A stretch of 64,000 bases of DNA from JAICYJ01 sp963737445 (GTDB lineage: Bacteria > Actinomycetota > Thermoleophilia > Gaiellales > JAICJC01): positions 186,001 to 250,000 of the forward strand of contig CAVTSO010000025.1 in assembly GCA_963737445.1 (NCBI GenBank), in the 5' to 3' direction. The notes under the pieces were generated by a model, which searched no databases, was not told the DNA's origin, and worked only from the letters and a program-made list of their open reading frames with translations. Positions 46,611 to 55,748 of this stretch are shown here, piece by piece. The translations under genes and the position numbers were made by a program. Positions within the stretch are counted from its first letter, which is position 1. Each line of letters opens with the position of its first letter.

Positions 46611-47597
46611 CTACCCCGTGACGAACTGGTGCACGACGCGGTCGCCGCGCAGCGTTACCAGGCAGCCGGCGATACGGCCCGTGTGGTAGTCGCTGCCCGG
46701 GTTGATGCAGAGCGTGCGGCCGATCCGGTTGGCCGCGGGCGACTCGTGGATGTGGCCGTGCAGCGAGGCGAGCGGCTGGTACTCCTCGATCGCCTGCCGC
46801 ACCGCGGTCGATCCGACCGGGATCATGTGCGGCTCCTTCCCGATCAGCACCATCTTGAAGTTCTCGTCCAGCTCGGCGGCCGTGTCGAGCCGCGAGTCGT
46901 AGGGCGGCACGTGCAGGTTGAACACGCAGCGGCTCATGTCCGGCACCTGCTCCGACAGATCGTGGATCCGCTGGTACAGCTGATCCTCGTCCAGCTCGCG
47001 TGGCGAGTCCCAGGGTGTGCGGTTCGAGTATCCCAGCGACAGCATCGTGTATCCGTCGAACTCCACCACCGCCTCGTCGCAGCTCTCGACGTTGACGCCC
47101 TGGCGGATGCAGTCCTCCAGCGCCTGCGGATCGTCGTTGCCGGGCATGACAAAGCAGCGGATGCCGGTGCCGGCAAGCCGCTCGTCGGCCAGCTTGATCC
47201 ACTCGCCGAACGTGTGAAGCATGACCGACTCAAACCACTGCTCCCGCTCCTGCTCGGGCAGGCCGGCGATGCGGTCGACCTCGGCGTGGGTGGTGCGGTA
47301 CGGATACATGCCGTTCCCGCGCACACGGCGTTCCAGCCCGTCCAGCTCGGCGTCATCGCGGGCCTGCTGGCGGCCGCCGAACAGGCGCGCCGACCAGGTG
47401 CCATCGTCCTCCAGCACGATCGGGATCACGACCTTGCCGGTGATGTCGCCGCCCATCACCAGCACCCGCGCGTCGTACACCTTCGGCGCGTTCAGGAACT
47501 TCTTCCACAGCACCTCGGTGCCGTGGATGTCGGAGGCGTAGTAGAGGCGGAGGGCATCATCGCCCTCCGCCTCCTTTTTGCGCTTGAACAATCCCAA
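46611..47597 (-). CDS. Calcineurin-like metallophosphoesterase
   Basis: A 328-residue enzyme with the full motif set: 'YYASDIHGTEVLWKKFL', 'VLVMGGDITGK', 'CFVMPGNDDPQAL', 'NLHVPPYDSR' and 'SLHGHIHESP'. It starts at a TTG seven bases after the permease stop, so the two genes form an operon. Converges on the isomerase gene. It hydrolyses a phosphate ester; a role in uptake or sugar-phosphate control is possible. Confidence 0.85.
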   Translation of the reverse strand: MGLFKRKKEAEGDDALRLYYASDIHGTEVLWKKFLNAPKVYDARVLVMGGDITGKVVIPIVLEDDGTWSARLFGGRQQARDDAELDGLERRVRGNGMYPYRTTHAEVDRIAGLPEQEREQWFESVMLHTFGEWIKLADERLAGTGIRCFVMPGNDDPQALEDCIRQGVNVESCDEAVVEFDGYTMLSLGYSNRTPWDSPRELDEDQLYQRIHDLSEQVPDMSRCVFNLHVPPYDSRLDTAAELDENFKMVLIGKEPHMIPVGSTAVRQAIEEYQPLASLHGHIHESPAANRIGRTLCINPGSDYHTGRIAGCLVTLRGDRVVHQFVTG

Positions 47598-47603
47598 TCG
47601 GTG

Positions 47604-49271
47604 CTACTCGGGTGGGATCTCGAGGTAGTTGAGTGACAGGTCGATCCCCTGGCTCTTCCGCCAGGCCTTGCCCAGGTAGAAGATGATGGCGCCCGCGATC
47701 AGGCAGGTCGCGATCAGGGCCAGGCCGCCGCTGCCGGGGGTCGTGAACAACTGATCCGCCAGGCTCTTGCCGGCGCCGGGCAGCCCCAGCTGCGGGTACT
47801 CCAGCCACAGCCAGGCGCCGAACAGCCCGGCCGCGATCGAGCCGATGCCGAAGAACACCATCAGCGGCACGCCCAGGAAGCTGACGTTCGAGACGGACGC
47901 CTCGTAGGCCGCCTTCTTCTTGTATGGGAACAGGATCGCGCCGATCCCGACCAGCACGAACGTCGGGAAGCCCACGATCGTGGACAGCGCGATGTACTTG
48001 AAGAAGCTGGTGGTGTACGCCGCCGCGTACAGGAACGGCAGTGAGGCCACCGCGATCACGCCCAGCAGCAGCACCGGCGTGTGCGTGCGCTCGTTGATCT
48101 GCGCGATCTGCTCCGGGATCACCTGGTCGAATGCCCAGGCGAACAGCGCTCGCACCGGCTGGACTATCTGGATGTACACGATCAGCGGCGCCCAGCATAC
48201 GAACGTGATGCCTAGGAAGGCAACGAACAGCGTGTTCGTGTGGATCGCCGCCACCAGGGTGATCCACCATGGCGAGTTGGGCAGCGTGTAGACGGACGGG
48301 TCACCGCTGACGGCGGTGACGGCGGTCAGGAACTGCTGGCCGATCGTGTGGTAGAGCAGCGCGATCATGATCAGGATCGAGCCGAAGGTGATGGCCAGGC
48401 CGCCCAGCATCGAGTACCAGTTCTTGCGGGTACCGGCCTGACGGATCTCACCCGCCAGGTTGGTCGAGAACCAGACCCACACACCGAATGCGATGAACGC
48501 CCCCGACGCCACGATCGTGTTGTGCCAGTCCGTGGTCGTGCTCAGGTTGGTGCCGACCTTGTTCGCCTGGTCGATGAAATAGTGGTAGCTGTCGGGCCGG
48601 TGCGTGAAGGGCTGCGCGTAGTTGTTGTAGTGGCTGATGAAGCTCGACCGCGAGGTCGTCAAGAGCGTCAGCGCGGCCACCACGAACCCGACCATGCCCA
48701 GCGTGAACAGCCAGAACTGCACGCGCATCATGAAGCGCATGCCGTAGGCCATGATCAGGGCCAGCAGCGCGATCTCGCCGAAGCCGACCAGCATGTCCCA
48801 GGGCTTTGAAGCGATGCTGCCGCCCCAGGACTGCAACGTGCTCGAGTCGGCGGCGACGCCGACCATGGTCAGCATCGGGCCGATACAGATCTTGGCCGTA
48901 AACACGCCCCAGTACCCCATTGCCAGCATCGACGACGCACCGATGAGGATGCTGGATCCGACCGCGAGTGCGGGATGAAGCGATCGAGAGATCAGGATGT
49001 AGTCGGCACCCGAGCGCGGCATGATCTGGGACAGCAGCCCGAAGGCGCCGGAGATGAGGAACGAACAGATTGCCGTGATCACGATGCACGCGTAGACGTT
49101 GACGCCGGAGAACGCGGTCAGCACCCAGAAGATCGAAACGGCCATGACCAGACCTGGACAGGCCGGCAGGACGTTGAAGATGACGGCGTCACTCACCTTT
49201 ACGTCCCGAACGAAGCCGGTGGCGCGGCGGGCGAAGTGGGTCTGCGACGCCGCGGCGTGATCCGTTGCCAT
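47604..49271 (-). CDS. APC-superfamily amino acid/polyamine-type permease
   Basis: A 555-residue membrane protein with about 13 hydrophobic helices. The N-terminal 'VKVSDAVIFNVLPACPGLVM' and 'ISGAFGLLSQIMPRSGADYI' match the APC family start, where the unwound first helix binds substrate. AAAGGGG precedes the ATG. A full-length copy of the LacI operator lies 24 bases upstream, so its substrate should belong to the pathway, perhaps an amino sugar, sugar acid or amino acid conjugate. Confidence 0.85.
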   Translation of the reverse strand: MATDHAAASQTHFARRATGFVRDVKVSDAVIFNVLPACPGLVMAVSIFWVLTAFSGVNVYACIVITAICSFLISGAFGLLSQIMPRSGADYILISRSLHPALAVGSSILIGASSMLAMGYWGVFTAKICIGPMLTMVGVAADSSTLQSWGGSIASKPWDMLVGFGEIALLALIMAYGMRFMMRVQFWLFTLGMVGFVVAALTLLTTSRSSFISHYNNYAQPFTHRPDSYHYFIDQANKVGTNLSTTTDWHNTIVASGAFIAFGVWVWFSTNLAGEIRQAGTRKNWYSMLGGLAITFGSILIMIALLYHTIGQQFLTAVTAVSGDPSVYTLPNSPWWITLVAAIHTNTLFVAFLGITFVCWAPLIVYIQIVQPVRALFAWAFDQVIPEQIAQINERTHTPVLLLGVIAVASLPFLYAAAYTTSFFKYIALSTIVGFPTFVLVGIGAILFPYKKKAAYEASVSNVSFLGVPLMVFFGIGSIAAGLFGAWLWLEYPQLGLPGAGKSLADQLFTTPGSGGLALIATCLIAGAIIFYLGKAWRKSQGIDLSLNYLEIPPE

Positions 49272-49294
49272 GCGTTACCCCTTTCCACTGCTGG

Positions 49295-49308
49295 CTTGAT
49301 CGTTCAAG
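49295..49308 (-). promoter_or_regulatory. LacI operator before the permease gene
   Basis: CTTGATCGTTCAAG, the complete 14-base form with perfect five-base arms. On the minus strand it includes TTGAAC, a possible -35 box of the permease promoter. Confidence 0.75.
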
Positions 49309-49362
49309 TACGGCGTAGTCTCTCCGACGCTCCCGGCGGTGTCAAGGGTCGGAAACCCCGCC

Positions 49363-49412
49363 TTGACCCCTGCCGCGGTCATCGGTACACTGACTGCCCC
49401 TTGAACGATCAA
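49363..49412 (+). promoter_or_regulatory. Promoter and LacI operator at the RraA-like gene
   Basis: TTGACC (49363-49368), 17 bases, TACACT (49386-49391) is a near-consensus promoter. CTTGAACGATCAA (49400-49412) is the operator in reverse orientation, covering the predicted transcription start and the TTG start codon at 49401. Confidence 0.75.
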
Positions 49413-50079
49413 CCACTGGACGCTACACGGCGCGCGGCGCTGCTCGACCGGCTCGACCGGCTCTATCCCGCGGTCGTGGCCGACTGTCTCGACAGGGTCG
49501 GCGTACGCTCGAACGTGATGCATCCGCGGATCCGCCCGCTCTACCAGGAGGCCCGCATGGCCGGGTTCGCGTCCACCGTCAGCGCCGTCCAGGTGAGCTC
49601 CCCGCCGGCCGATCCGGACGACTACTACCGCGGCGAACTGCAGGCCGTCGACGCCCTCCGCGAAGGCGACATCATGGTCGTCTCGACGGTGGAGGGGTCG
49701 TACTGGGGCGAGCTGCTCGCCACCGCGTCTCGCTACCGGGGCGCGCGCGGCATCGTGGTCGACGGCTACACCCGCGACACGCTGCAGCTGATCGAGATGC
49801 AGTTTCCCACGTTCGTTGCGGGCATCAACGCCCACGACTCGCTGGGGCGGATCGACGTCGAGGGCGTGGGCGGCCCGATCGAGTGCGGCGGCGTCCGCGT
49901 CGAGCAAGGCGACCTGCTGCTGGCCGACTTCGACGGCGTGGTCGTGATACCGGCGGCGGTGGCCGACGAGGTGATCACCAGGGCCGAGGAGAAGGTCGGC
50001 CGGCGAGAACCTCGTCCGCAGCAAGCTTGCCGAGGGCATGCCGGTGTGGGAGGCGTTCCGCACCTACGGCGTGATCTGA
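49401..50079 (+). CDS. RraA-like / HMG-CHA aldolase-family protein (one frameshift)
   Basis: About 225 residues. 'AVVADCLDRVGVRSNVMHPR' opens the fold, and 'RGARGIVVDGYTRDTLQLIE' contains the Arg and Asp of the RraA/4-hydroxy-4-methyl-2-oxoglutarate aldolase metal site. Members cleave keto-acids to pyruvate or act as RNase E regulators; a retro-aldol step on a 2-keto-3-deoxy acid suits the block. The frame changes near 50004, after which 'ENLVRSKLAEGMPVWEAFRT' is a typical family end. No ATG or ribosome site is present: the TTG at 49401 lies on the operator, ten bases after the -10 box. Confidence 0.8.
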
Positions 50080-50690
50080 CCACCTCGGCAGGCCTCGGCC
50101 CGGTGCAGCAGATCGTCCAGCCGTGACTGTTCCAGGTCCGGGTTGTAGAGCGGCGAGTGGCCGGGTCTCGTCAGCAGCCGGTGGACGATCACCACGCCGG
50201 CGGGGTGCAGGTCGTCCGCGTCGCCGTCGAGCGCAACGCCGAGCGCCAACAGCCGTCCCCGCCGTTCCAGCACGCGCTCCCCGAGCGGCGCCACTGTGTA
50301 GGCGGTGTGCGGCCTCCCGTCCTCGGCATCACGGACGGCGGCGCGCAGCGACTCCGCCAGACGCTGCCGCCGGGCCGGGCTGGCGAATCGCCGGCCCGCC
50401 CGCGACACGGACTCGATCCGGTAGGCCTCGCGCACCGGGATCAGGTTGGCCAGCAATGCCCGCCGCTGGCTGACCGCCGCGGCCGCGGCCACCACCGCGG
50501 CGATCGCCCCCACCGCCAGCGCGATCCCGATCTGCGGGTATGCCAGCCCCGCGGCGAACGCCAGCAGGGCCAGGGCAGCTGCCGCGACCAGCCGCTTTCG
50601 CCGCTGGCGGCTGAGATCGGCCAGCCGCCGCTCGGCCACCTGCAGGGGCGGCAGCTCGCGGTCGACGACGGTCCTGAGCGCCTTGGGCAT
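50064..50690 (-). CDS. Membrane protein of unknown function
   Basis: A 208-residue protein from ATG 50690. A basic helical N-terminus ('VAERRLADLSRQRRKRLV') leads into two adjacent hydrophobic helices near residues 37-75, then a cytoplasmic part with 'LESLRAAVRDAEDGRPHTAY'-like sequence. It starts five bases after the UxuA stop, so it is in the same transcript, and its end overlaps that of the RraA-like gene on the other strand. No family recognised. Confidence 0.6.
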   Translation of the reverse strand: MPKALRTVVDRELPPLQVAERRLADLSRQRRKRLVAAAALALLAFAAGLAYPQIGIALAVGAIAAVVAAAAAVSQRRALLANLIPVREAYRIESVSRAGRRFASPARRQRLAESLRAAVRDAEDGRPHTAYTVAPLGERVLERRGRLLALGVALDGDADDLHPAGVVIVHRLLTRPGHSPLYNPDLEQSRLDDLLHRAEACRGGQITP

Positions 50691-50695
50691 GGGCG

Positions 50696-51727
50696 CTACA
50701 CCGGGTTGGCCGCCTCCGCCCGGTCGGCGGCCGCGACGTGGTGCACGCTGGCCTCGCGCAGGCCCTGCATGTAGCCGATCGCGTGCAGGCGACCGAGCAG
50801 CGCGTAGGACGGGGAGTCCATGGCCTCGCCGTTGAGCGTCGGCACGTGGTCGGGCCGCAGCACGCCGTCGAAGCCGATCTGGTGCCACGCGTCCATGCAG
50901 GCTCGCATGTCGGTCTGGCCCTCGTCGTGGAACGTCTCCTCGAAGCTCTCGGGGACGCCGCGGACGTCGCGGAAGTGCCCGAACGCGATCCGGCCCTCGT
51001 CGCCGAAGTGGCGGATCGCCGCGGGCACGTCATCGGTGACGAGCGTCATGTTGCCCTGGCAGAGACACATCGCGTTGGCCTCGGAATCGGCGAGCGCGAG
51101 CGCGCGCTCGAAGGCCTCGACCGAGATCATGATCCGGGAGGCACCGCGGTACCGCGGGATCGGAGGGTCGTCGGGATGCAACGCGAGGCGCACCCCGGCC
51201 TCTCGGCCACGGGCACCACGGCCCGGATGAAGCGCTCGAACGCGCGCCATAGCTGCTCGTCATCGGGCGAGCCCGACTTTCATCGGCTGGTCGGCCGGCA
51301 GGGCGTCGGCGCGGAAGGCCGTCACCAGTGCGCCGCCGCGGCCGCGCGCGATCGTGCTCGTGCGGACCCAGTTCGCTCCCGGCATCCAGTTGTAACAGAG
51401 CATGGTAATGCCCAGCGTCCCCATGTTGCGGATCTCCTCGCAGAACCACTCGGTCTCCTCGTCGGCCCCCGGGGCGCCGGTGCGGGCACGATCGAGCGGC
51501 GGGTAGTCCTCGATGCCGACCAGCTCGAGACCGGCATCGGCGTAGAGTTGCTGCATGCGGGCCAGCGGAGTCAGGTCCCAGGGGCGATCGCCGGTGTCGT
51601 CGTGCATCCCGTCGGGAGCGCGGTTCAGCTCCGAGATCACCTTGGTGACGCCGACCTGCTGAAGCGTGGTCCAGAACGGGATCGGCGTCGGTGCGAAGTA
51701 CTCGGCGAATTCGACTGGCTTGACCAT
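50696..51727 (-). CDS. uxuA: Mannonate dehydratase (frameshifts)
   Basis: About 342 residues in shifted frames from ATG 51727 ('MVKPVEFAEYFAPTP'). The active-site motifs of the UxuA xylose-isomerase-like barrel are all there: 'AMCLCQGNM' (metal Cys), 'IAFGHFRDVRGVPESFEETF' (metal His), 'HDEGQTDMRACM' and 'VLRPDHVPTL'. Frame changes fall near 51280 and 51215. UxuA dehydrates D-mannonate to 2-keto-3-deoxygluconate in hexuronate breakdown. This is a third, unrelated type of sugar-acid dehydratase within 18 kb. Confidence 0.85.
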
Positions 51728-51861
51728 GGCGACCTCGGCTCGGGTGTGTGCGCCAGAGCCTAGCCGGGCGTGAGCCGGGTCATGTTCGAATGTAGTGTTG
51801 GGCCGCAGGATCCAGCCGTGCATCGCGGCGGATCACGGACCTCTTCCCAGGGGGCCTGACC

Positions 51862-52314
51862 ATGACGAACGCAACCATCAGGAACGCCATCCACCCCGAG
51901 CGTGCGATACACCTGCCGATCGAGCCGAACCCGCTACTGGTCGAGCATGCGAGGCAGCGAGCCGATAGCGCGCAGAACCGGATCGCCGACAAGATCACGA
52001 CGTTCGCAGGGTCGATGTTGTTCGTGTACATCCACCTGATCTGGTTCGGATGCTGGATCGGCTTCGGCGTCGAGGACTATCCGTACGGGCTGCTGACGAT
52101 GATCGTGTCGCTGGAGGCGATCTTCCTCTCCACCTTCGTGATGATCAGCCAGAACCGAGCGGACGCCAAGCGGCAGGTGATCGCCAACCAGCAGTGGATG
52201 ACCGTGCAGGAGGAGGACAAGCAGAACCGAGAGCTGCTCGACCTCTCGAACCAGATCCTCGACCTGACCAAGGCCATCCACGCACGCACGGGCGCCGACC
52301 CGGAGGCGAAATAG
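51862..52314 (+). CDS. DUF1003 membrane protein
   Basis: A 150-residue protein. 'ADSAQNRIADKITTFAGSML' leads into two transmembrane helices ('FVYIHLIWFGCWIGFGV' and 'LLTMIVSLEAIFLSTFVM'), then the family-typical 'SQNRADAKRQVIANQQW' and a coiled C-terminus. This is the standard DUF1003 layout at normal length; function is unknown. It stands alone between the UxuA gene and a leftward pair. Confidence 0.88.
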   Translation: MTNATIRNAIHPERAIHLPIEPNPLLVEHARQRADSAQNRIADKITTFAGSMLFVYIHLIWFGCWIGFGVEDYPYGLLTMIVSLEAIFLSTFVMISQNRADAKRQVIANQQWMTVQEEDKQNRELLDLSNQILDLTKAIHARTGADPEAK

Positions 52315-52344
52315 CGACCGCCGCCACGACACGGTCGCCGCTGC

Positions 52345-52719
52345 TCACTGCTGTATCACCGCGTCCGTGACGGCGTCGACGGCAGCGAGCCGGGCCGCCA
52401 GCTCGTCGCTGAGCCCGTAGCGGGCGGCCAGCTCATCCGGCCCCGTGTAGCTGAGCCTGGTCTGGCCGCCGTCGTCCCAGACCAGCACCTTCAACGGCAG
52501 GTCGAGCGCGGCCAGCGGCGCAGCCGCCATCACCGGCGTGCCCGCGACCGGATTGCCGAAGATCACGACCTTGGTATCGCGCAGCTCGAGGCCGGCCGAC
52601 CGGGCCTCGCCGCTGTGGTCGATCACCGCGAACAGCTTGACGCCCTGCGACTCAAGCAGCTGCGTGATGCGCGCGACGGTGTCGTCGACCGACACCGGGC
52701 TCGCCTTCGACGTCGTCAC
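52345..52719 (-). CDS. DUF302 domain protein
   Basis: A 124-residue protein from GTG 52719 which overlaps the phosphoesterase stop. 'SVDDTVARITQLLESQGVKL', 'FAVIDHSGEARSAGLELRDT' and 'VVIFGNPVAGTPVMAAAPLA' are the DUF302 signature, a small alpha/beta dimer often seen with envelope or sulfur-related genes. It ends with 'DAVTDAVIQQ'. Co-transcribed with the upstream secreted phosphoesterase. Confidence 0.85.
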   Translation of the reverse strand: MTTSKASPVSVDDTVARITQLLESQGVKLFAVIDHSGEARSAGLELRDTKVVIFGNPVAGTPVMAAAPLAALDLPLKVLVWDDGGQTRLSYTGPDELAARYGLSDELAARLAAVDAVTDAVIQQ

Positions 52720-53714
52720 TTCCAGATCGTGTTGATCGGCTGCGCCCCGGCCGCGAAGCCGAGGTAGCCGTCCAACCGGTACCCGTCCTCGAGCGTGCGC
52801 AGGAAGCTGTAGTGGGTGAACGCACCGCCGTAGACACCCGGCTGCACTTGCGGACCCTGCGCGGCCCACAGCACGGGACCGCCGTCGTGGTAGAGCGTGC
52901 TCGCCGTCGCCTCGTCGAAGACGATCACGACCAGGCCGTTCGACCCGAATGCCGGCGAGGCTTCGATCTTCGGCACCTCGCGCTTGAGGAACGCGTCGAA
53001 CTGCAGCAGCCGGCTGCCCGGGCCTGTGCAGTTGTCGTGCGCGTCCTCGCACTGGTTGGGCACGATGTAGTCGAAGCGGCCGACGGCACCGCTTGCCAGC
53101 GCCGCGTCCAGGGCGGAGGTGTCGTTTGGCCCGGTGCCGCCCGTGGCGATCACGTTCGACGTGCACTCCGCCGACGGGTTGGCCGCATCGAAGACGCCGC
53201 CGGGTCCCTCGATGTTGTCGTAATAGACAGCGGGATTGTGCTTGACGCGGTAGCTGTTGAAGGTCGCGCTGTCGCCGACGTCGGTCAGATAGCACGGCGA
53301 CGGCATCGACTCGTTCCACTCCTGCCAGGGCCGGCCGGCGACGTCGAGCTGGTGGAACACGTTGTCGACGCCCTGGTGGCATTCGGACGGCGGGTTGTCG
53401 AGCTGCTCGCAGCGGGTGAACTGGCCGGACGTCATGGCGATGTAGTTGCCGGTGGAGTAGTGGCCGGTGGCACGGTAGCCGGTCAGCCATGCGGCATCCG
53501 GCTTGAACGTCTTCACCAGCCAGGGCGTGTGCTTGGCGGTCAGCTGGTTCAGCTTGGTGTTTTCGCCCACGATCACGAACACGTGGCCGAACTGGGGCAC
53601 ACCCTCGGAGACCACTCCCGACGACGTTGTGACCTGCGCCTGCGCGATCGCGCCCGGCACCACGAGAAACCCAAAGACCCCGACACACCCGAGCAGCATC
53701 CGGACAGATCGCAC
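52716..53714 (-). CDS. Secreted phosphoesterase (acid phosphatase/phospholipase C superfamily)
   Basis: A 332-residue protein from GTG 53714, which has GGGGA five bases upstream (ATG 53699 is an alternative). A signal peptide ('MLLGCVGVFGFLVVPGAIAQ') is followed by 'FGHVFVIVGENTKLNQL', in which the Glu-Asn pair is a metal ligand of the alkaline-phosphatase-like PF04185 fold, 'GHYSTGNYIAMTSGQ' and 'VVIVFDEATAST' with the C-terminal Asp. It should act outside the cell on phosphate esters. Confidence 0.85.
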   Translation of the reverse strand: MRSVRMLLGCVGVFGFLVVPGAIAQAQVTTSSGVVSEGVPQFGHVFVIVGENTKLNQLTAKHTPWLVKTFKPDAAWLTGYRATGHYSTGNYIAMTSGQFTRCEQLDNPPSECHQGVDNVFHQLDVAGRPWQEWNESMPSPCYLTDVGDSATFNSYRVKHNPAVYYDNIEGPGGVFDAANPSAECTSNVIATGGTGPNDTSALDAALASGAVGRFDYIVPNQCEDAHDNCTGPGSRLLQFDAFLKREVPKIEASPAFGSNGLVVIVFDEATASTLYHDGGPVLWAAQGPQVQPGVYGGAFTHYSFLRTLEDGYRLDGYLGFAAGAQPINTIWK

Positions 53715-53822
53715 GACAATCCCCCAATCCCTGGTACGAAGCGAACTGCCAGACGCTACCAGTTCCGCAGCCGCGATCTGGCGAAGGGCCGGTGAATCTT
53801 TCGAGAACAACCGGCACGTCGC

Positions 53823-55664
53823 TCAGCCCGTGACAGCGTCCCCCGGTGCGTAGGCGTTCAGCAGCACGTTGAACGCGGCCAGAGCGCCGTTGGCCCCCGT
53901 CGCGAACCGCGCCGTCCGGCCGTCCGCGGACACCACCGACAGCCCGCCGATCACGGTCGCCGCCGCGCCGCGGAGCTCGATCGCGGTGTTGCCGCTGACG
54001 CCGAGGGCGATCGTGTCCGGATGCGCACGCGTGAGGCTATACAGCCGGCCCCACCGGTAGTCCACGGTCAGCCGCGGTTCGAGCGCCACGCCGGGCAGGA
54101 TCGCGAGGCCGGGACGCACCTTCACGAAGCCCGCCCGGAACTCGGCAACCGCCTGCCCCTCGAGCGTCGACTTCACGGGCTCCGGGACGGCGGTGTACCA
54201 CCGGCCGAGGGCCGCGGTCATCGCGCGATCGGTCATCACCACCGCAGCCTGCGCGATCGCCGTCCGCACGAACGAGCGAAACGCGCTGTCGCCCACCGGC
54301 GCCGCCAGCGCCGTCTGGTCGCCACCGACGAACAGCACGCCGGCGGCCGCCGCCAGGTCGGACCTGGTGAGGTCGTGCTGTCCGTAGACGATCTGGTCGA
54401 TCTGGCCGCTCCAGCCGGCCGCGGCCGCGGCCTTCGCGTAGAGCTGGGCGTCGTGGTTGGACGCGCCGGTGCTCGGATAGCCCGCGAACACCTCGACGAT
54501 CCGCGAGCCGCCGCCGGCCACGGCGCGCTGGACGAACTCGCGCATCACGGCGCCGGTGGGGCCGTCGCCGACGCCGCCGCCCAGCAACAGGACGCCCGGG
54601 CCGGGTGCGTGCAGCACACCGGCCGGCCACGGCCCGGGCGATCGGTACGTCCGAGCCTGACCGTGGTCGAAGGGCATCCGAGCCGACACGTCGTAGGAAA
54701 ACGGTCCCGCAGGGATCAGGTGCGTCAGCAGGTTCCGGGCCGACAGCGTGTCGTTCGGGCCGCGCCACGAATGCGTCGCACCGGCGGTCTCGCCGTCAAC
54801 GACCGCCACCGACGAATCACCGAACACGCCCGAGAGGCTGCTGTCGCCGATCAGGCGCACGCCCGTTGCCAGATCCACTCCGACTCCCAGCGCGCTGGAA
54901 CCGCCGAAGCGGTCGTCCGATTGCGCCACCACGTTCAGCAGCCGTCCGAACCTGCCCATCTGGTAGAAGTGCTGGTCGAGGATGGTGGCTGTCGACCCGA
55001 AGCTGAGCCCACGCTCGAGATCGCGGTCGTCCCCCCACCAGACCAGCACCGACCCCTGGTCGAGCTCGTTCTCCGGAGTGCCGGCGTCGGTGAACCCGAA
55101 GATCATGCTGCGCGACTCGACGGCATCCCCCGCGCTGGTGCCGCCGAACACCACACCACGGCGGTATGCGGCCGCCATCGCCGTCTCGAGCGGCGTGCCG
55201 GCGAGCGCCTCCATCGCCAGATCCTGATCACCGCCGAGGATGAAACCCCCGTCGACGGCGGGGTCGTCGAACCGTGCCGCGTAGGCGGGGTTCTCGGCGT
55301 CGGCGCGGGTGAAGACCGGCAGCAGCGTCGCCGAGCAGTCGCTCAATCCGGGGTAATCGGACACCACCGCCCGACAGGCTGCGGTGATCTGATCCGTGCG
55401 CTTCTGGGCAAGCGAGACGTTCGCGCCGATCGAGGGCGTCGTGCCGTACGCCGGGGGAAGAACGAGGATGTCCACCGTGGGACCGGACGCGTGCTCCGCT
55501 GCAACTCGCGCGAACCCCTGTAGTGAGTCCGGGCTGTAGTCGCCGCCGATCGGCACCAGCGTCCCTGGTGGCGTGGCGGCATCGGACGCGGCTGTCCCGC
55601 CGAGCAGGGTCACCGCTGCCAGCAGCAGCACGCAGGTACGACTCGACCAGACCGATCGCGACAC
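53823..55664 (-). CDS. Secreted tandem peptidase S51 / cyanophycinase-like protein
   Basis: A 613-residue protein from GTG 55664, which has GGAGG six bases upstream. A signal peptide ends near residue 29. The first S51 domain has 'GFILGGDQDLAMEALAG' and 'VVFGGTSAGDAVESRSM', with the nucleophile Ser. After residue 330 a second, related domain follows ('PGVLLLGGGVGDG', 'VLFVGGDQTALAAPVGDS'), but where the nucleophile loop should be it reads 'VVMTDRAMTAALG' without Ser. It may hydrolyse beta-aspartyl peptides such as cyanophycin outside the cell, with one active and one structural or binding half. Confidence 0.82.
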   Translation of the reverse strand: MSRSVWSSRTCVLLLAAVTLLGGTAASDAATPPGTLVPIGGDYSPDSLQGFARVAAEHASGPTVDILVLPPAYGTTPSIGANVSLAQKRTDQITAACRAVVSDYPGLSDCSATLLPVFTRADAENPAYAARFDDPAVDGGFILGGDQDLAMEALAGTPLETAMAAAYRRGVVFGGTSAGDAVESRSMIFGFTDAGTPENELDQGSVLVWWGDDRDLERGLSFGSTATILDQHFYQMGRFGRLLNVVAQSDDRFGGSSALGVGVDLATGVRLIGDSSLSGVFGDSSVAVVDGETAGATHSWRGPNDTLSARNLLTHLIPAGPFSYDVSARMPFDHGQARTYRSPGPWPAGVLHAPGPGVLLLGGGVGDGPTGAVMREFVQRAVAGGGSRIVEVFAGYPSTGASNHDAQLYAKAAAAAGWSGQIDQIVYGQHDLTRSDLAAAAGVLFVGGDQTALAAPVGDSAFRSFVRTAIAQAAVVMTDRAMTAALGRWYTAVPEPVKSTLEGQAVAEFRAGFVKVRPGLAILPGVALEPRLTVDYRWGRLYSLTRAHPDTIALGVSGNTAIELRGAAATVIGGLSVVSADGRTARFATGANGALAAFNVLLNAYAPGDAVTG

Positions 55665-55748
55665 ACGACTCGCCTCCCACCCAACCTCGTGGATCCCCAA
55701 TGTTGCCACCGTAGCAAGAAGCGAGCCCAGGGCAAAGGTTCCGCCACC

